In this document: one piece after another, positions 1 through 9,058 of the stretch
Numbering within the stretch: the first letter of the stretch is position 1
Layout: the number at the start of each line of letters is the position of its first letter
Assembly (NCBI GenBank): GCA_947497585.1
Contig: CANMHG010000005.1
Span: 186,001 to 250,000, forward strand
From: an uncultured Bacillaceae bacterium
GTDB lineage: Bacteria > Bacillota > Bacilli > Bacillales > Bacillaceae_L
DNA: 64,000 nt
Direction of reading: 5' to 3'
Program-made: the position numbers and the translations under genes
Notes under the pieces: generated by a model
What the model saw: the letters and a program-made list of their open reading frames with translations, nothing else
Told to the model about the DNA's origin: nothing
Database searches by the model: none

Positions 1-363
1 CGAATTACTAAAACTGATTTAGAAAAGTTCTCTATTGAGGAAGATGATTTTCTTCTTTTCAAAACAAAAAATTCTTTTGATGAGGAATTTAACTTTGATT
101 TTATTTTCCTAGCAGAAGATGGTGCAACTTACTTGACTGAGCGAAAAATTCGAGGAGTAGGAACTGATGCCCTTGGAATTGAAAGAAGTCAGGAAGGACA
201 TCCAACTCACAAAACATTATTTACAAACAATGTAATCATTATAGAAGGTCTTCGCTTAAAAGAAGTAGATCAAGGTAACTATTTCATGGTAGCTGCCCCA
301 CTAAAGCTTTCAGGAATAGATGCATCTCCTGCAAGGATCTTGCTATTTGAAGGACTAAAATAA
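1..363 (+). CDS. Cyclase-family (kynurenine formamidase-like) protein, C-terminal part
   Basis: The frame is open from the first base of the window to a TAA stop, giving 120 residues, so the gene starts outside the window. Visible features are GVGTDALGIE, a following His in EGHPTHKTLF, the segment NNVIIIEGL and the C-terminal run AAPLKLSGIDASPARILLFE. This spacing resembles the C-terminal half of the putative cyclase/arylformamidase family, which are metal-dependent hydrolases. Substrate cannot be told from this fragment. It converges on gndA and shares a bidirectional terminator with it. Confidence 0.75.
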   Translation, partial: RITKTDLEKFSIEEDDFLLFKTKNSFDEEFNFDFIFLAEDGATYLTERKIRGVGTDALGIERSQEGHPTHKTLFTNNVIIIEGLRLKEVDQGNYFMVAAPLKLSGIDASPARILLFEGLK

Positions 364-390
364 AAAACCCCCAACCGGGGGTTTTTTATT
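362..390. terminator. Bidirectional terminator between the cyclase gene and gndA
   Basis: A run of A and five C, a four-base loop, then five G and a run of T form a perfect hairpin (362-372 with 377-387). U-tracts are available on both strands, so it can end both converging genes. Confidence 0.9.
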
Positions 391-395
391 TTTTC

Positions 396-1808
396 TTACT
401 TAGACATCCATTCAGTATGGAAGATACCTTCTTTATCCGTTCTTTGATACGTGTGGGCTCCAAAGTAGTCACGTTGAGCCTGTAATAGGTTTGCAGGTAA
501 AGACTCTGTACGGTAGCTATCATAATACGCTAATGCGCTAGAGAAAGCTGGAACCGGAATACCTCTTGTTATCGCATGTCCAATAACCTCTCGAAGTGCA
601 CCTTGGTAACTCTCAACGATTTCTTTAAAATAAGCATCTAGTAATAAGTTCGGTAGATTTGCATCACGATCATATGCTTCTTTAATTTTTTGAAGGAAGG
701 CTGCACGGATAATACATCCGCCTCTGAAGATCATTGCAATATCTCCATATTGTAAGTTCCAATCATACTCATCAGATGCTGCTCTCATTTGAGCAAAACC
801 TTGAGCGTATGAGCAAATTTTACTCATGTATAATGCTTTACGAACTGCTTCAATAAACTCTTTCTTTTCACCAGTATAAGCAACCTTTTCTGGTCCACTT
901 AATACTTTACTTGCATTAACACGCTCTTCCTTTAAAGCAGAGATGAAACGTGCAAATACTGATTCAGTGATAATTGGTAAAGATACGCCAAGATCTAACG
1001 CGTTTTGGCTTGTCCATTTTCCAGTACCTTTTTGACCAGCAGTATCCAAGATTAAATCAACTAACGGCTTACCTGTTTCTTCGTCCAGTTTTGTGAAAAT
1101 ATCTGCTGTAATTTCAATTAAATAACTATCCAGTTCACCTTTATTCCATTCTGCAAAAATCTCGTGAAGATCTTGTGCCTCTAAACCTAATGCATGTTTC
1201 ATTAGGAAGTATGATTCACAAATTAATTGCATATCACCATACTCAATACCATTATGTACCATTTTCACATAATGTCCAGCACCGTCCGGGCCTATATATG
1301 TACAACAAGGATCGCCATCTACTTTAGCTGAGATAGCCTTTAAAATCGGTTCTACTAGCTCATACGCTTCTTTTTGACCACCAGGCATAATAGAAGGTCC
1401 TTTTAACGCTCCTTCTTCTCCACCCGAAACCCCAGTTCCGATAAAATGGAAACCTTCTTCACTTAATTCCTTGTTTCTTCTTTGTGTATCCACAAATAAT
1501 GTGTTACCACCATCAATTAGAATATCGCCTTTTGATAAGAATGGTTTCAGTTGTTCAATGGTTGCATCTGTTGGTTTCCCTGCTTTAACCATTAACAAGA
1601 TTTTTCTTGGTGTTTCTAAAGAATTTACAAATTCTTCAACACTATATGTACCAACTACATTTTTTCCTTGTGACTCTTTTAACATTTCTTCTGTTTTGTC
1701 CGCAGAACGATTATAAACAGATACGGAATAGCCTCTGCTTTCAATATTTAACGCAAGGTTTTTTCCCATTACAGCTAGTCCGACTACACCAATTTGTTGT
1801 TTTGCCAT
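396..1808 (-). CDS. gndA: 6-phosphogluconate dehydrogenase, decarboxylating
   Basis: This 470-residue protein matches the usual length of cytosolic 6-phosphogluconate dehydrogenase. The enzyme oxidatively decarboxylates 6-phosphogluconate to ribulose 5-phosphate in the pentose phosphate pathway, giving NADPH. The N-terminus has a Rossmann fold start ([17 protein letters not shown]) followed by YNRS. The middle has [11 protein letters not shown] and [16 protein letters not shown], and the C-terminal helical domain has GGCIIRA. B. subtilis has the same neighbour order, gndA next to the Y-family polymerase gene. The start ATG has AAGGGA upstream. Confidence 0.95.
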   Translation of the reverse strand: MAKQQIGVVGLAVMGKNLALNIESRGYSVSVYNRSADKTEEMLKESQGKNVVGTYSVEEFVNSLETPRKILLMVKAGKPTDATIEQLKPFLSKGDILIDGGNTLFVDTQRRNKELSEEGFHFIGTGVSGGEEGALKGPSIMPGGQKEAYELVEPILKAISAKVDGDPCCTYIGPDGAGHYVKMVHNGIEYGDMQLICESYFLMKHALGLEAQDLHEIFAEWNKGELDSYLIEITADIFTKLDEETGKPLVDLILDTAGQKGTGKWTSQNALDLGVSLPIITESVFARFISALKEERVNASKVLSGPEKVAYTGEKKEFIEAVRKALYMSKICSYAQGFAQMRAASDEYDWNLQYGDIAMIFRGGCIIRAAFLQKIKEAYDRDANLPNLLLDAYFKEIVESYQGALREVIGHAITRGIPVPAFSSALAYYDSYRTESLPANLLQAQRDYFGAHTYQRTDKEGIFHTEWMSK

Positions 1809-1924
1809 TCAATTAACGTCCCTTCATGTAACTATTTAATTTTCCTACCTGAAAATAACATACAATAAATCATTTTATCAAGTTCCTTTAGGAGATTAAA
1901 GACTTTTAACTAAAATAACACAAT

Positions 1925-3196
1925 TTAATCATCTTTTTTATTAATATCTGCCAAAAAATCCTTTTCAAAACTTGTTCCATGTTCGTTATCCCTATAAGAA
2001 GTAGACTTGTTGTTTTTAACTCCGTGACTTACAATATTCTGCCCAAACTTCTTCTTCAAATGCTCCACCACATTTAGCAAAGGCTCTTGTTTCGCATCAG
2101 TTTCATAGGAAAATAAGTCAAGTTGCTTAACAGCTTCTCCTTTTTCAACTAACTCCTGTGCAGTAACACCAAGAAGACGAACAGGTTCTTCATTCCAATG
2201 AAGTCTCAGCAACCTAGCCGCAGCTGCAAAGATGGCATCATCGGAGTTAATCGGGTTTTCTAACTTTTTACTTCGTGTGATTGTTGAACGATCCTGATAC
2301 CGTATCATCAACTGAACATTATTTGTAAGCATATCTTTTCTTCTAATTCTAGCACCCACAGACTCAGACAGCTTTTTAATCACTTCCATGATTTCATGGG
2401 GATCTGTTGAATCGTGAGGAAGTGTTGTTGAATTTCCAATACTTTTAAAATCAGAGATTGCATCTGGGTCAACAGGACGTTGATCTATTCCATTAGCCCT
2501 CTGTTTAATTCTTTCACCGTTTATTCCGAGAAGTTGCTTTAATTGTATTTCGTTCCCTTTAGCCAAATCCTCAATTGTATGTATATTAATCGTTGCTAAT
2601 TTCTCAGCTGTTTTTTTACCGACACCATGCATTTCATAAACAGGTAGTGGCCACAGTTTATCCTTTATATCTCGTTTGCGTAAAATCGTTATCCCTAATG
2701 GTTTTTTCATATCTGAAGCCATTTTTGCTAAAAACTTATTTGGAGCGATTCCAATACTACATGGAAGTAATAGTTCTTTTTGAAGTGTTTCTTGTATTTC
2801 CTTGGCAATGTCGATAGGACTTCCTTGTTCATAGCAATCTGTGATATCTAAATAGCCCTCATCTACAGAGACTGGTTCCACTAAATCAGTGTAAGTCCGT
2901 AGTACCTCAAACATCGCTAATGATGCCTTCCTGTACCTTTCGAAATTCGGCTTTTTAATTAGTAACTGTGGACATAGGCGTTTTGCTTCCCATAAAGGCA
3001 TGGTTGTTTTCACACCAAAAGCTCTTGCTTCATAGCTGCAGGTGATAATAATCCCTCGCCGCTCTTCAACGTTTCCAGCAATAGCGAGTGGCTTCCCCCT
3101 AAGCTCTGGATCATAGGCCATCTCAACCGAAGCATAAAAACTATTCATATCAACATGGAGTATCACTCTTCCGTTCTTTGGATACATTTGCTTCAT
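1925..3196 (-). CDS. dinB: DNA polymerase IV (Y family)
   Basis: This 423-residue translesion polymerase carries the Y-family signatures HVDMNSFYASVE near the N-terminus and SVDEGYLD around residue 115, which supply the metal-binding acidic residues. A helix-hairpin-helix stretch (VYEMHGVGKKTAEKL) follows, then the little-finger domain. Near residue 366 the motif QLDLF is a good beta-clamp binding site. It is orthologous in position to B. subtilis YqjH (PolY1). It likely extends damaged or stalled primers with low fidelity. The tail after the clamp motif is polar and looks disordered. Confidence 0.93.
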   Translation of the reverse strand: MKQMYPKNGRVILHVDMNSFYASVEMAYDPELRGKPLAIAGNVEERRGIIITCSYEARAFGVKTTMPLWEAKRLCPQLLIKKPNFERYRKASLAMFEVLRTYTDLVEPVSVDEGYLDITDCYEQGSPIDIAKEIQETLQKELLLPCSIGIAPNKFLAKMASDMKKPLGITILRKRDIKDKLWPLPVYEMHGVGKKTAEKLATINIHTIEDLAKGNEIQLKQLLGINGERIKQRANGIDQRPVDPDAISDFKSIGNSTTLPHDSTDPHEIMEVIKKLSESVGARIRRKDMLTNNVQLMIRYQDRSTITRSKKLENPINSDDAIFAAAARLLRLHWNEEPVRLLGVTAQELVEKGEAVKQLDLFSYETDAKQEPLLNVVEHLKKKFGQNIVSHGVKNNKSTSYRDNEHGTSFEKDFLADINKKDD

Positions 3197-3245
3197 GTAG
3201 TATCAACCTACCTAAAATATTTGTACATTACATTTTATCATAAAA

Positions 3246-3281
3246 TGAAAAAACAGACGCCATATGTTCACGTCTGTTTCA
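3246..3281 (-). terminator. Terminator after the cheW-like gene
   Basis: The arms AACAGACG and CGTCTGTT form a hairpin just past the stop codon. On the minus strand it is followed by a T-rich tail. Confidence 0.8.
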
Positions 3282-3286
3282 AAAGG

Positions 3287-3751
3287 TTACACTAAGCTAT
3301 TCATATGCTCTTTGACTTGTTTGATACCCTCTAGGCTTTCAAATAGATTGTTTGGGTCTAAGAGAGTTAATAAACGGTTTTCTAAATTAGCAACACCTAG
3401 AAAATAAGATGTTTTTTGATAAGCTAATAGATTAAGTTGCTTTATCTTTTCCTCAGGAATATCAATAATTTCCTTCGCATCGTCAACAATTAGACCAATT
3501 GAGAGATCCTCAGTCTTCGTTACGATCATTCTTGTTTTCTCAGATTCAGCGGTAGCTTTCTCATATAAAATGATCCCTGTATCAATAACTGGAATCAATT
3601 CTTCCCTAATTGTTACAACACCTTTCATATAAGCAGGCATTTGGGGAATTAATGTAGAAGCTTGAAGCCTTTCAATTGAAATTACATTTTGAACTGGAAT
3701 ACCATACTCTTCATTCCCAACTTGGAATACAACGACCTTACGCTCATCCAT
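3287..3751 (-). CDS. CheW-domain chemotaxis coupling protein
   Basis: The 154 residues form essentially one CheW domain: VVVFQVGNEEYGIPVQNVISIER at the start, GVVTIREELIPVID in the middle and VANLENRLLTLLDPNNLF near the end. There is no receiver domain, so it is CheW rather than CheV. Such proteins link chemoreceptors to the CheA kinase. It stands alone between polymerase IV and a peptidase, with its own terminator and a good RBS (AGAGGTGG). It may serve the chemoreceptor encoded at 45.5 kb, but the sequence gives no proof of pairing. Confidence 0.88.
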   Translation of the reverse strand: MDERKVVVFQVGNEEYGIPVQNVISIERLQASTLIPQMPAYMKGVVTIREELIPVIDTGIILYEKATAESEKTRMIVTKTEDLSIGLIVDDAKEIIDIPEEKIKQLNLLAYQKTSYFLGVANLENRLLTLLDPNNLFESLEGIKQVKEHMNSLV

Positions 3752-3837
3752 CTAATCCACCTCTTTTTAAGTGATATTATGTATACATGACCATTTTACT
3801 AGTAATTTTATTCTACTATAACAGACGAAAAGTATAA

Positions 3838-3888
3838 ATAAAAAAATAAAAAGAGAAACTACCTTATTGTAAAGTAGTTTCCTTTCAC
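3838..3888 (-). terminator. Terminator after the PepT-like peptidase gene
   Basis: The inverted repeat GAAACTAC ... GTAGTTTC is followed on the minus strand by a T-rich run (A-rich on the plus strand at 3838-3852). Confidence 0.8.
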
Positions 3889-3892
3889 GTTT

Positions 3893-5011
3893 TTATTTCG
3901 CAACCTCTTCAATGATAGCAACAACTAATTCTGTTGTTTTCACAAGTTCTTCAATCGGCATTCTTTCATTTGTTGTATGAATTTCTTCATAGCCAACTGC
4001 TAGGTTAACTGTTGGTATTCCATGGCCAGCAATCACGTTAGCATCACTACCTCCGCCACTTTGTTGTAGCTCAGAAGTTCTACCAATTTTCGTAGCCGCA
4101 CGCTTAGCGACTTCAACCACATGGTCACCATCCGCATACTTAAATCCTGGGTACATCACTGTAATTTCAACATCAGCGCGTCCACCCATTTCAGCAGCAA
4201 CCGTTTCAAACGCATCTTTCATTTTAGAAACTTGTGCTTCCATCTTTTCTCCAACTAAAGATCGTGCTTCAGCTAAAATATCAACTCGGTCACACACGAT
4301 ATTCGTTTGCGTACCACCTTCAAAGCGGCCAATATTAGCTGTAGTTTCCTCATCTATTCTACCTAGAGGCATTCTAGAAATAGCTTTTGCTGCAATTGTA
4401 ATGGCTGATACACCCTTTTCAGGTGCAACACCCGCATGAGCAGTTTTTCCATGAATTGTCGCTTTAACCTTCGCTTGTGTTGGAGCAGCAACAATAATAT
4501 TTCCTACTTTACCATCACTATCAAGAGCGTAACCGAATTTAGCCGTTAAAAGTGCTGGGTCAAGAGCCTTTGCACCAACAAGGCCAGATTCTTCTCCAAC
4601 CGTAATAATGAATTGAATCGAACCATGTGCTACATTATTTTCCTTTAGAACCCTAACAGCTTCTAACATTGCCGCTAAACCAGCCTTGTCATCCGCACCC
4701 AAGATTGTCGTTCCATCTGTAACAATATAACCATCTTGAATCGAAGGTTTAATCCCTTTACCCGGAACAACTGTATCCATATGAGAAGTAAAATAGATAG
4801 GATCTACACCCTCTTTTACCCCGTTTAGTGTACAGATTAAATTGCCTGCACCATGTCCTGTTACTGCAGTCGTGTCATCTTCAAATACTTCAACGCCAAG
4901 TGCTGTGAATTTCTCTTTTAATACTTTTGCAATTTGAGCTTCATGTTTTGTTTCAGAATCTACTTTTACTAATTCTAAAAACTCTTCAATAAGACGATCT
5001 TGATTAACCAT
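3893..5011 (-). CDS. yqjE: M20-family peptidase, tripeptidase T-like
   Basis: This 372-residue protein is of the PepT-like M20 metallopeptidase group. Metal-site motifs are visible in order: TSHMDTVVPG near residue 77, DDKAGLAAMLEA near 103, VGEESGLVGAKAL near 138 and the C-terminal GGGSDANV. A lid/dimerisation domain with KTAHAGVAPEKGVSAI lies between them. These enzymes release amino acids from small peptides in the cytoplasm using two zinc ions. The exact substrate is unknown. Position corresponds to B. subtilis yqjE. RBS TGGAGGT precedes the ATG. Confidence 0.9.
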   Translation of the reverse strand: MVNQDRLIEEFLELVKVDSETKHEAQIAKVLKEKFTALGVEVFEDDTTAVTGHGAGNLICTLNGVKEGVDPIYFTSHMDTVVPGKGIKPSIQDGYIVTDGTTILGADDKAGLAAMLEAVRVLKENNVAHGSIQFIITVGEESGLVGAKALDPALLTAKFGYALDSDGKVGNIIVAAPTQAKVKATIHGKTAHAGVAPEKGVSAITIAAKAISRMPLGRIDEETTANIGRFEGGTQTNIVCDRVDILAEARSLVGEKMEAQVSKMKDAFETVAAEMGGRADVEITVMYPGFKYADGDHVVEVAKRAATKIGRTSELQQSGGGSDANVIAGHGIPTVNLAVGYEEIHTTNERMPIEELVKTTELVVAIIEEVAK

Positions 5012-5121
5012 ATGACTTATACCTCCAGTTGAAATGCTATGTAGTTCTTATAAATTCTACTATAAGACTATCACAACTAAAAATTCCACTCCACTAATTA
5101 CCCTTAGTATTAAATGTGGGC

Positions 5122-6672
5122 TTATAATGGGATATTGCCGTGTTTCTTTTTAGGTCTATCTTCTTTTTTATTACGAAGCATCTCTAATGCCTGAACAATT
5201 TTAATACGCGTTTCGCGTGGGTCAATTACGTCATCTACCATACCTTGGCTTGCAGCAACATATGGATTTGCAAACTTCTCACGGTACTCCTCTATCTTTT
5301 GAGCACGAGTTGCTTCTGGATCACTGCTTTCTGCAATTTCACGTGCAAAAATAATATTGGCTGCCCCTTGAGGCCCCATAACAGCGATTTCAGCGTTAGG
5401 CCACGCGAAAACTAAATCAGCACCAATTGATTTACTATTAAGTGCAACATAAGCTCCACCGTACGCCTTTCTTAGAATGACAGTCAATTTGGGAACGGTA
5501 GCTTCTGAATATGCATATAAGATTTTAGCTCCATGTCGTATAATACCACCATGCTCTTGTTTTACACCTGGGAAGAAGCCAGTTACATCCTCAAATGTAA
5601 TAATTGGAATATTAAAGGAGTCACAGAATCTAATGAATCTTGAAGCCTTATCGGACGAATCAATATCAAGCCCACCCGCTAACACCTTAGGCTGATTACA
5701 TACTAAGCCTACGACTTCTCCTTTAATTCTCGCTAGACCGACGACGATGTTTTTTGCAAAGTCTTTATGAATTTCCATAAAGCTTTTCTCGTCAACAACC
5801 TGCTCTATCACTTTTCGAACATCATAAGGACGAAGCGCATCGAAAGGAATAGCATCGGTTAAGTCTGGACGATAATCGTCATTGCCTTCTGTTTCAATAC
5901 GCGGTGCATTTTCTTCATTGTTTTGTGGTAAATAACTTAGAAGCTTACGAACCTCAGCAATTACCTCTTGCTCTGTTTGGCCCGAAAAATGTGCATTACC
6001 ACTGATTGTATTATGTACTTTTGCTCCACCTAAATCCTCAGAGCTGATTTTTTCACCAGTGACTGTCTCAATTACCTTTGGTCCTGTTATAAACATTTGG
6101 CTAGTTTTTTCCACCATGAATACAAAGTCAGTGATGGCAGGAGAATAAACAGCACCTCCAGCACAAGGCCCCATGATAACAGAGATTTGTGGAATAACCC
6201 CAGAATAGATAGCATTTCTGTAGAAGATATGGCCATACCCATCTAATGAAACAACACCTTCTTGAATTCTAGCTCCACCAGAGTCATTTAACCCAACGAA
6301 AGGTGCCCCATTTTTTGCAGCTAGGTCCATAACATTTGCTATTTTCTTGGCATGCATCTCTCCTAATGCTCCACCAAACACGGTGAAATCCTGTGAGAAT
6401 AAGTAAATTGGACGTCCATTTACTTTACCATAGCCTGTAACAACCCCATCTCCAGGGCCTTTTTTACCCTCTAGACCAAAATCGCGGCTGCGATGCTCAA
6501 TAAAAGGATTCAGTTCAACAAATGTTCCTTCATCTACTAGTAATTCAATTCGTTCACGTGCAGTTAGCTTACCTTTTTCATGCTGTTTTTCAATTCTCTC
6601 ATCTCCGCCACCTAACTCAACTTCTCTACGACGGTCATATAGTTCATTTATTTTTTCATAGATGTCTATCAT
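5122..6672 (-). CDS. yqjD: Acyl-CoA carboxylase carboxyltransferase (propionyl-CoA carboxylase beta-like)
   Basis: From the ATG at 6672 this is a 516-residue carboxyltransferase. That start has AGGAGGA directly upstream and leaves one base after the epimerase stop. A longer in-frame reading reaches into the epimerase gene and is rejected. Features are GKLTARERIELL near the N-terminus, GLNDSGGARIQEGV, the oxyanion-type GPCAGGAVYSPA, and the C-terminal GGAYVALNSKSIGADLVFAWP and AVMGPQGAANIIF. The family transfers carboxylate from biotin to propionyl-CoA or similar. No dedicated biotin carboxylase is nearby; accC/accB lie 37 kb away. Pairing with epimerase suggests (S)-methylmalonyl-CoA as product. 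Confidence 0.92.
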   Translation of the reverse strand: MIDIYEKINELYDRRREVELGGGDERIEKQHEKGKLTARERIELLVDEGTFVELNPFIEHRSRDFGLEGKKGPGDGVVTGYGKVNGRPIYLFSQDFTVFGGALGEMHAKKIANVMDLAAKNGAPFVGLNDSGGARIQEGVVSLDGYGHIFYRNAIYSGVIPQISVIMGPCAGGAVYSPAITDFVFMVEKTSQMFITGPKVIETVTGEKISSEDLGGAKVHNTISGNAHFSGQTEQEVIAEVRKLLSYLPQNNEENAPRIETEGNDDYRPDLTDAIPFDALRPYDVRKVIEQVVDEKSFMEIHKDFAKNIVVGLARIKGEVVGLVCNQPKVLAGGLDIDSSDKASRFIRFCDSFNIPIITFEDVTGFFPGVKQEHGGIIRHGAKILYAYSEATVPKLTVILRKAYGGAYVALNSKSIGADLVFAWPNAEIAVMGPQGAANIIFAREIAESSDPEATRAQKIEEYREKFANPYVAASQGMVDDVIDPRETRIKIVQALEMLRNKKEDRPKKKHGNIPL

Positions 6673-6673
6673 T

Positions 6674-7090
6674 CTAATTTTCCTCCTTAATCTTCTTTTC
6701 ACAAAGCTCATAAAGCACATTGCAGGTTGACTTCGGATGCATAAAGGCAATTTGTGCACCACCTGCTCCAGGTCTCGAAGTTTCATTAATCATTTGTATG
6801 CCCTCAGCCTTCATTTGCTGTATTCTTTCTTCAATCGAATCAACACTTAGGGCAATATGATGAATTCCTTCACCACGTTTTTTTATAAAACTAGCGATTG
6901 GACTTTCGTCGCTAATTGGTTCTAGCAACTCTATTTTTGATTCTCCAATTTTTATAAATGCTACTTTTACTTTTTGAGATTCTACTGTCTCGATACCTTC
7001 TAAAGTTAGCTTCAGTGTTTCAATATAGAATGGTAATTGTTCCTCAATGTTGGAAACAGCAATTCCTATATGGTCTATTTTTTTTATCAT
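6674..7090 (-). CDS. mce: Methylmalonyl-CoA epimerase
   Basis: These 138 residues form two glyoxalase/VOC-type halves. The first begins KKIDHIGIAVSNIEEQLPFY with a metal-binding His, and the second has GEGIHHIALSVDSIEERI. KIELLEP supplies a conserved Glu. The enzyme interconverts (S)- and (R)-methylmalonyl-CoA, the step between propionyl-CoA carboxylase and the mutase. It is translated just before the carboxyltransferase with one base between them, and both likely share a transcript. The RBS AGGAGGGA lies next to a GC-rich palindrome at 7111-7120. Confidence 0.93.
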   Translation of the reverse strand: MIKKIDHIGIAVSNIEEQLPFYIETLKLTLEGIETVESQKVKVAFIKIGESKIELLEPISDESPIASFIKKRGEGIHHIALSVDSIEERIQQMKAEGIQMINETSRPGAGGAQIAFMHPKSTCNVLYELCEKKIKEEN

Positions 7091-7110
7091 AAAACAAAGC
7101 TCCCTCCTAC

Positions 7111-7120
7111 CGAGCGCTCG
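7111..7120. promoter_or_regulatory. Palindrome CGAGCGCTCG upstream of mce
   Basis: This perfect 10-bp palindrome in AT-rich surroundings sits next to the mce ribosome binding site. TetR-type regulators often bind sites of this kind, so it may be an operator for mce and the carboxyltransferase. No regulator gene lies beside it, so function is inferred only. Confidence 0.35.
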
Positions 7121-7230
7121 CTCATAGATGTAAACGGATTCATTAAAACATATTTACTATTTTAGCATGAAGTTACACAAATTTGTCTATTTTCAGCAAA
7201 ATCAAACATGAATGTAGAAGTATTTTCAAC

Positions 7231-7259
7231 TTGTCCACATATCATATTCGGGGTAGAAT
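7231..7259 (+). promoter_or_regulatory. Putative sigma-A promoter for the Prli42-like gene
   Basis: TTGTCC, 17 bases, then TAGAAT fits a vegetative promoter. It lies about 30 bases ahead of the small ORF at 7292. Confidence 0.5.
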
Positions 7260-7291
7260 ATAAGGTATAAATATGTTTTAAGGGGGATCAT

Positions 7292-7384
7292 ATGTCTCGT
7301 AAAACTCAAAAAGTAGTAGTCTATTTAATGATTGGAACAATGGTGATTACAACATTATTAGCTGGAGCTAGTATGTGGCTATAG
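7292..7384 (+). CDS. Prli42-like membrane miniprotein
   Basis: The 30-residue ORF begins MSRKTQKVVVYLMIGTMV and ends in GASMWL. It has a basic N-terminus followed by one hydrophobic segment of about 20 residues, as in Prli42, the miniprotein that anchors the stressosome to the membrane in Listeria and is conserved in Bacillales. The RBS AAGGGGGA sits 5 bases before the ATG, a promoter-like sequence precedes it and a strong terminator follows. Size, topology and residue pattern match what I remember of the family, but I could not align it. It is short enough to be missed by gene callers. Confidence 0.75.
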   Translation: MSRKTQKVVVYLMIGTMVITTLLAGASMWL

Positions 7385-7391
7385 CATGTAC

Positions 7392-7433
7392 GTGAAAAAG
7401 GGTGATTCTCTTAAAGGAATCACCCTTTTTCGT
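7392..7433. terminator. Bidirectional terminator, Prli42-like gene and L,D-transpeptidase gene
   Basis: AAAAAGGGTGATTC and GAATCACCCTTTTT form a perfect 14-bp stem with a short loop between two converging genes. Confidence 0.9.
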
Positions 7434-7943
7434 TTATCGTATTGCCCCTTTCATTTTTGCAACTGTTTCAAAATTTAAATCCTTTGCGTAGATATATACT
7501 TTTGCTCCAAGTGGGATTTTATTAAATAGCTCCTCAACGTTTTTGTTATGCATTCGCACACATCCATTGGATACATACTTCCCAATGGATTCTTCATTGT
7601 TCGTACCATGAATTCCGTAAATCCTTCCGTCTGTTTCTCTGGCATCAAAACCTAACCATCTTGTTCCGAGAGGATTGTTCTTGGAACCACCTACAATGTC
7701 TTTTTTTCTGTAATAAGGATCCTTTGCTTTAACAGTAATTGTGTATTCACCTTCAGGAGTCAAGTCAGCAGTAACACCAGTTGCAATGGGATACACTTCC
7801 TGAATTGCACCATAATTAACATACGCTAACTCGTTTGTGTTTTTGTTGATGATAATATAGGGGTCTCCAATAAGAGGATTTTGTCCTAATGGCCAAATAG
7901 GGGACAAGGTAACAGCAATGACCAGAGATAAAAACAGTTTCAT
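7434..7943 (-). CDS. L,D-transpeptidase (YkuD domain), secreted
   Basis: The 169-residue protein starts with a short hydrophobic export signal (MKLFLSLVIAVTLSPIWPLG). The YkuD domain follows: YIIINKNTNELAY at its start, TPEGEYTI in the middle and the catalytic motif HGTN ... SNGCVRM with its Cys near residue 132. These enzymes make 3-3 cross-links in peptidoglycan or attach proteins to it. No LysM domain is present, unlike B. subtilis YkuD. In spore formers such small enzymes can act in spore or vegetative wall maturation; which applies here is not visible. Confidence 0.9.
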   Translation of the reverse strand: MKLFLSLVIAVTLSPIWPLGQNPLIGDPYIIINKNTNELAYVNYGAIQEVYPIATGVTADLTPEGEYTITVKAKDPYYRKKDIVGGSKNNPLGTRWLGFDARETDGRIYGIHGTNNEESIGKYVSNGCVRMHNKNVEELFNKIPLGAKVYIYAKDLNFETVAKMKGAIR

Positions 7944-8008
7944 ATTAGATACTCACCCTTTATTTAACAGATAGTATTAGTTTCTACCAAAAATACATTA
8001 ACTACTCA

Positions 8009-8953
8009 TCAATTTCCCCATTCGAGCTTGATGAGTAAGTATTGTTCAAATTCCCTAAGCAATACCAACAGAGCTGCTCTAGCTTCGAATTCTTGCCTTG
8101 TTTCTGGTAGATCCATTCGGATAAATTCTTTTTTCATTTCTTCTAATTTTCTAATGAACTTCTGGGCGGTATTACCGGGATGAATGGCTTCAGAAACCTC
8201 TTCTATAAAGTCAGCAATCATTCTACCTTGTTCCACTGAATGAGTAATAATTGTTAATATAGGTAGCATTCGAGAAATACTTTCGAATTGTTTTTCTCTC
8301 ATTTTAAAATAATTATAATATTGGTTCTCATTCCGTAAAAAATGGTTTTCGACATCTCTAAAGGCCAGAGATTTTGCACTTGCCAATAACTCTTCAGTTT
8401 CTGTAAGCTCTTTTCCGTCCCAACTATAATCCTGTAAACGAAGATACTGGATCATTTCATTAAATATTACCGCAAACTTTTCCTCTACTTGAACCTGATA
8501 CTCTTTAAGATCTTTTTCCATACTTGGCATATACAAGTTGACTATCAAAGCAATACCTATTCCAATACTTATCAAGCCTAATTCATTTATGATTAATTCT
8601 ATAGTGACCGCCCCAGCGCTAAAGAGATGAAATAAAACTACTGCGCTCGTTACAATCCCTTCATTAGCTTTTAGCTTGACTAGTGTTGGGATGAAAAATA
8701 ATAACAAAATACCAATTGAGAACGCACTGTATCCTATTGTTTCAAAAAAGATAAATGAAAAAATAATCGCAAGTATACAAGCTAAAAAGCGGTCCCAGGA
8801 GCTTCTTAGAGATTTTTTCTTTGTGACCTGAACGCAAAGAATCGTAAGAATTCCCGCTGACGCAAAATTTTCTAGCTGAAGTAATTGGGCAATAAATATT
8901 GCAATTGAGGCACCTATAGCAGTTTTAATCGTTCTATAACCTATTTTAAACAT
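8009..8953 (-). CDS. yqjA: Aromatic-acid-exporter-like membrane protein (YqjA family)
   Basis: The 314-residue protein has a hydrophobic N-terminal half with about five membrane segments (roughly residues 10-145). A cytoplasmic C-terminal helical half follows, typical of the ArAE_1 / DUF939 family. Family members are thought to export aromatic carboxylic acids, though the B. subtilis YqjA substrate is not established. Its position between artPQM and yqjB/C/D-like genes matches B. subtilis yqjA. RBS TAGGAGA precedes the ATG. A related protein is encoded at 17.6 kb. Confidence 0.85.
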   Translation of the reverse strand: MFKIGYRTIKTAIGASIAIFIAQLLQLENFASAGILTILCVQVTKKKSLRSSWDRFLACILAIIFSFIFFETIGYSAFSIGILLLFFIPTLVKLKANEGIVTSAVVLFHLFSAGAVTIELIINELGLISIGIGIALIVNLYMPSMEKDLKEYQVQVEEKFAVIFNEMIQYLRLQDYSWDGKELTETEELLASAKSLAFRDVENHFLRNENQYYNYFKMREKQFESISRMLPILTIITHSVEQGRMIADFIEEVSEAIHPGNTAQKFIRKLEEMKKEFIRMDLPETRQEFEARAALLVLLREFEQYLLIKLEWGN

Positions 8954-9020
8954 TTATTATTTCTCCTAATTAATCATTAGATTGATACTCTATTTTCACA
9001 TATACAAAGGTCTTCCATAC

Positions 9021-9058
9021 AAACAAAAGAGAATGACCTATGTAGTCATTCCCTTTAT
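9021..9058 (-). terminator. Terminator after artM
   Basis: The inverted repeat GAATGAC ... GTCATTC is followed on the minus strand by a T-rich tail, directly past the artM stop. Confidence 0.75.

Noticed and set aside
14-132. A start codon at 133 (TTG) for the first gene
   Set aside because: The frame stays open to the window edge with sensible sequence, so the gene begins outside; the TTG has no RBS.
6673-6786. Longer N-terminus for the acyl-CoA carboxyltransferase
   Set aside because: It would translate the end of the epimerase gene in another frame. The ATG at 6672 has an ideal RBS and begins the conserved family sequence.
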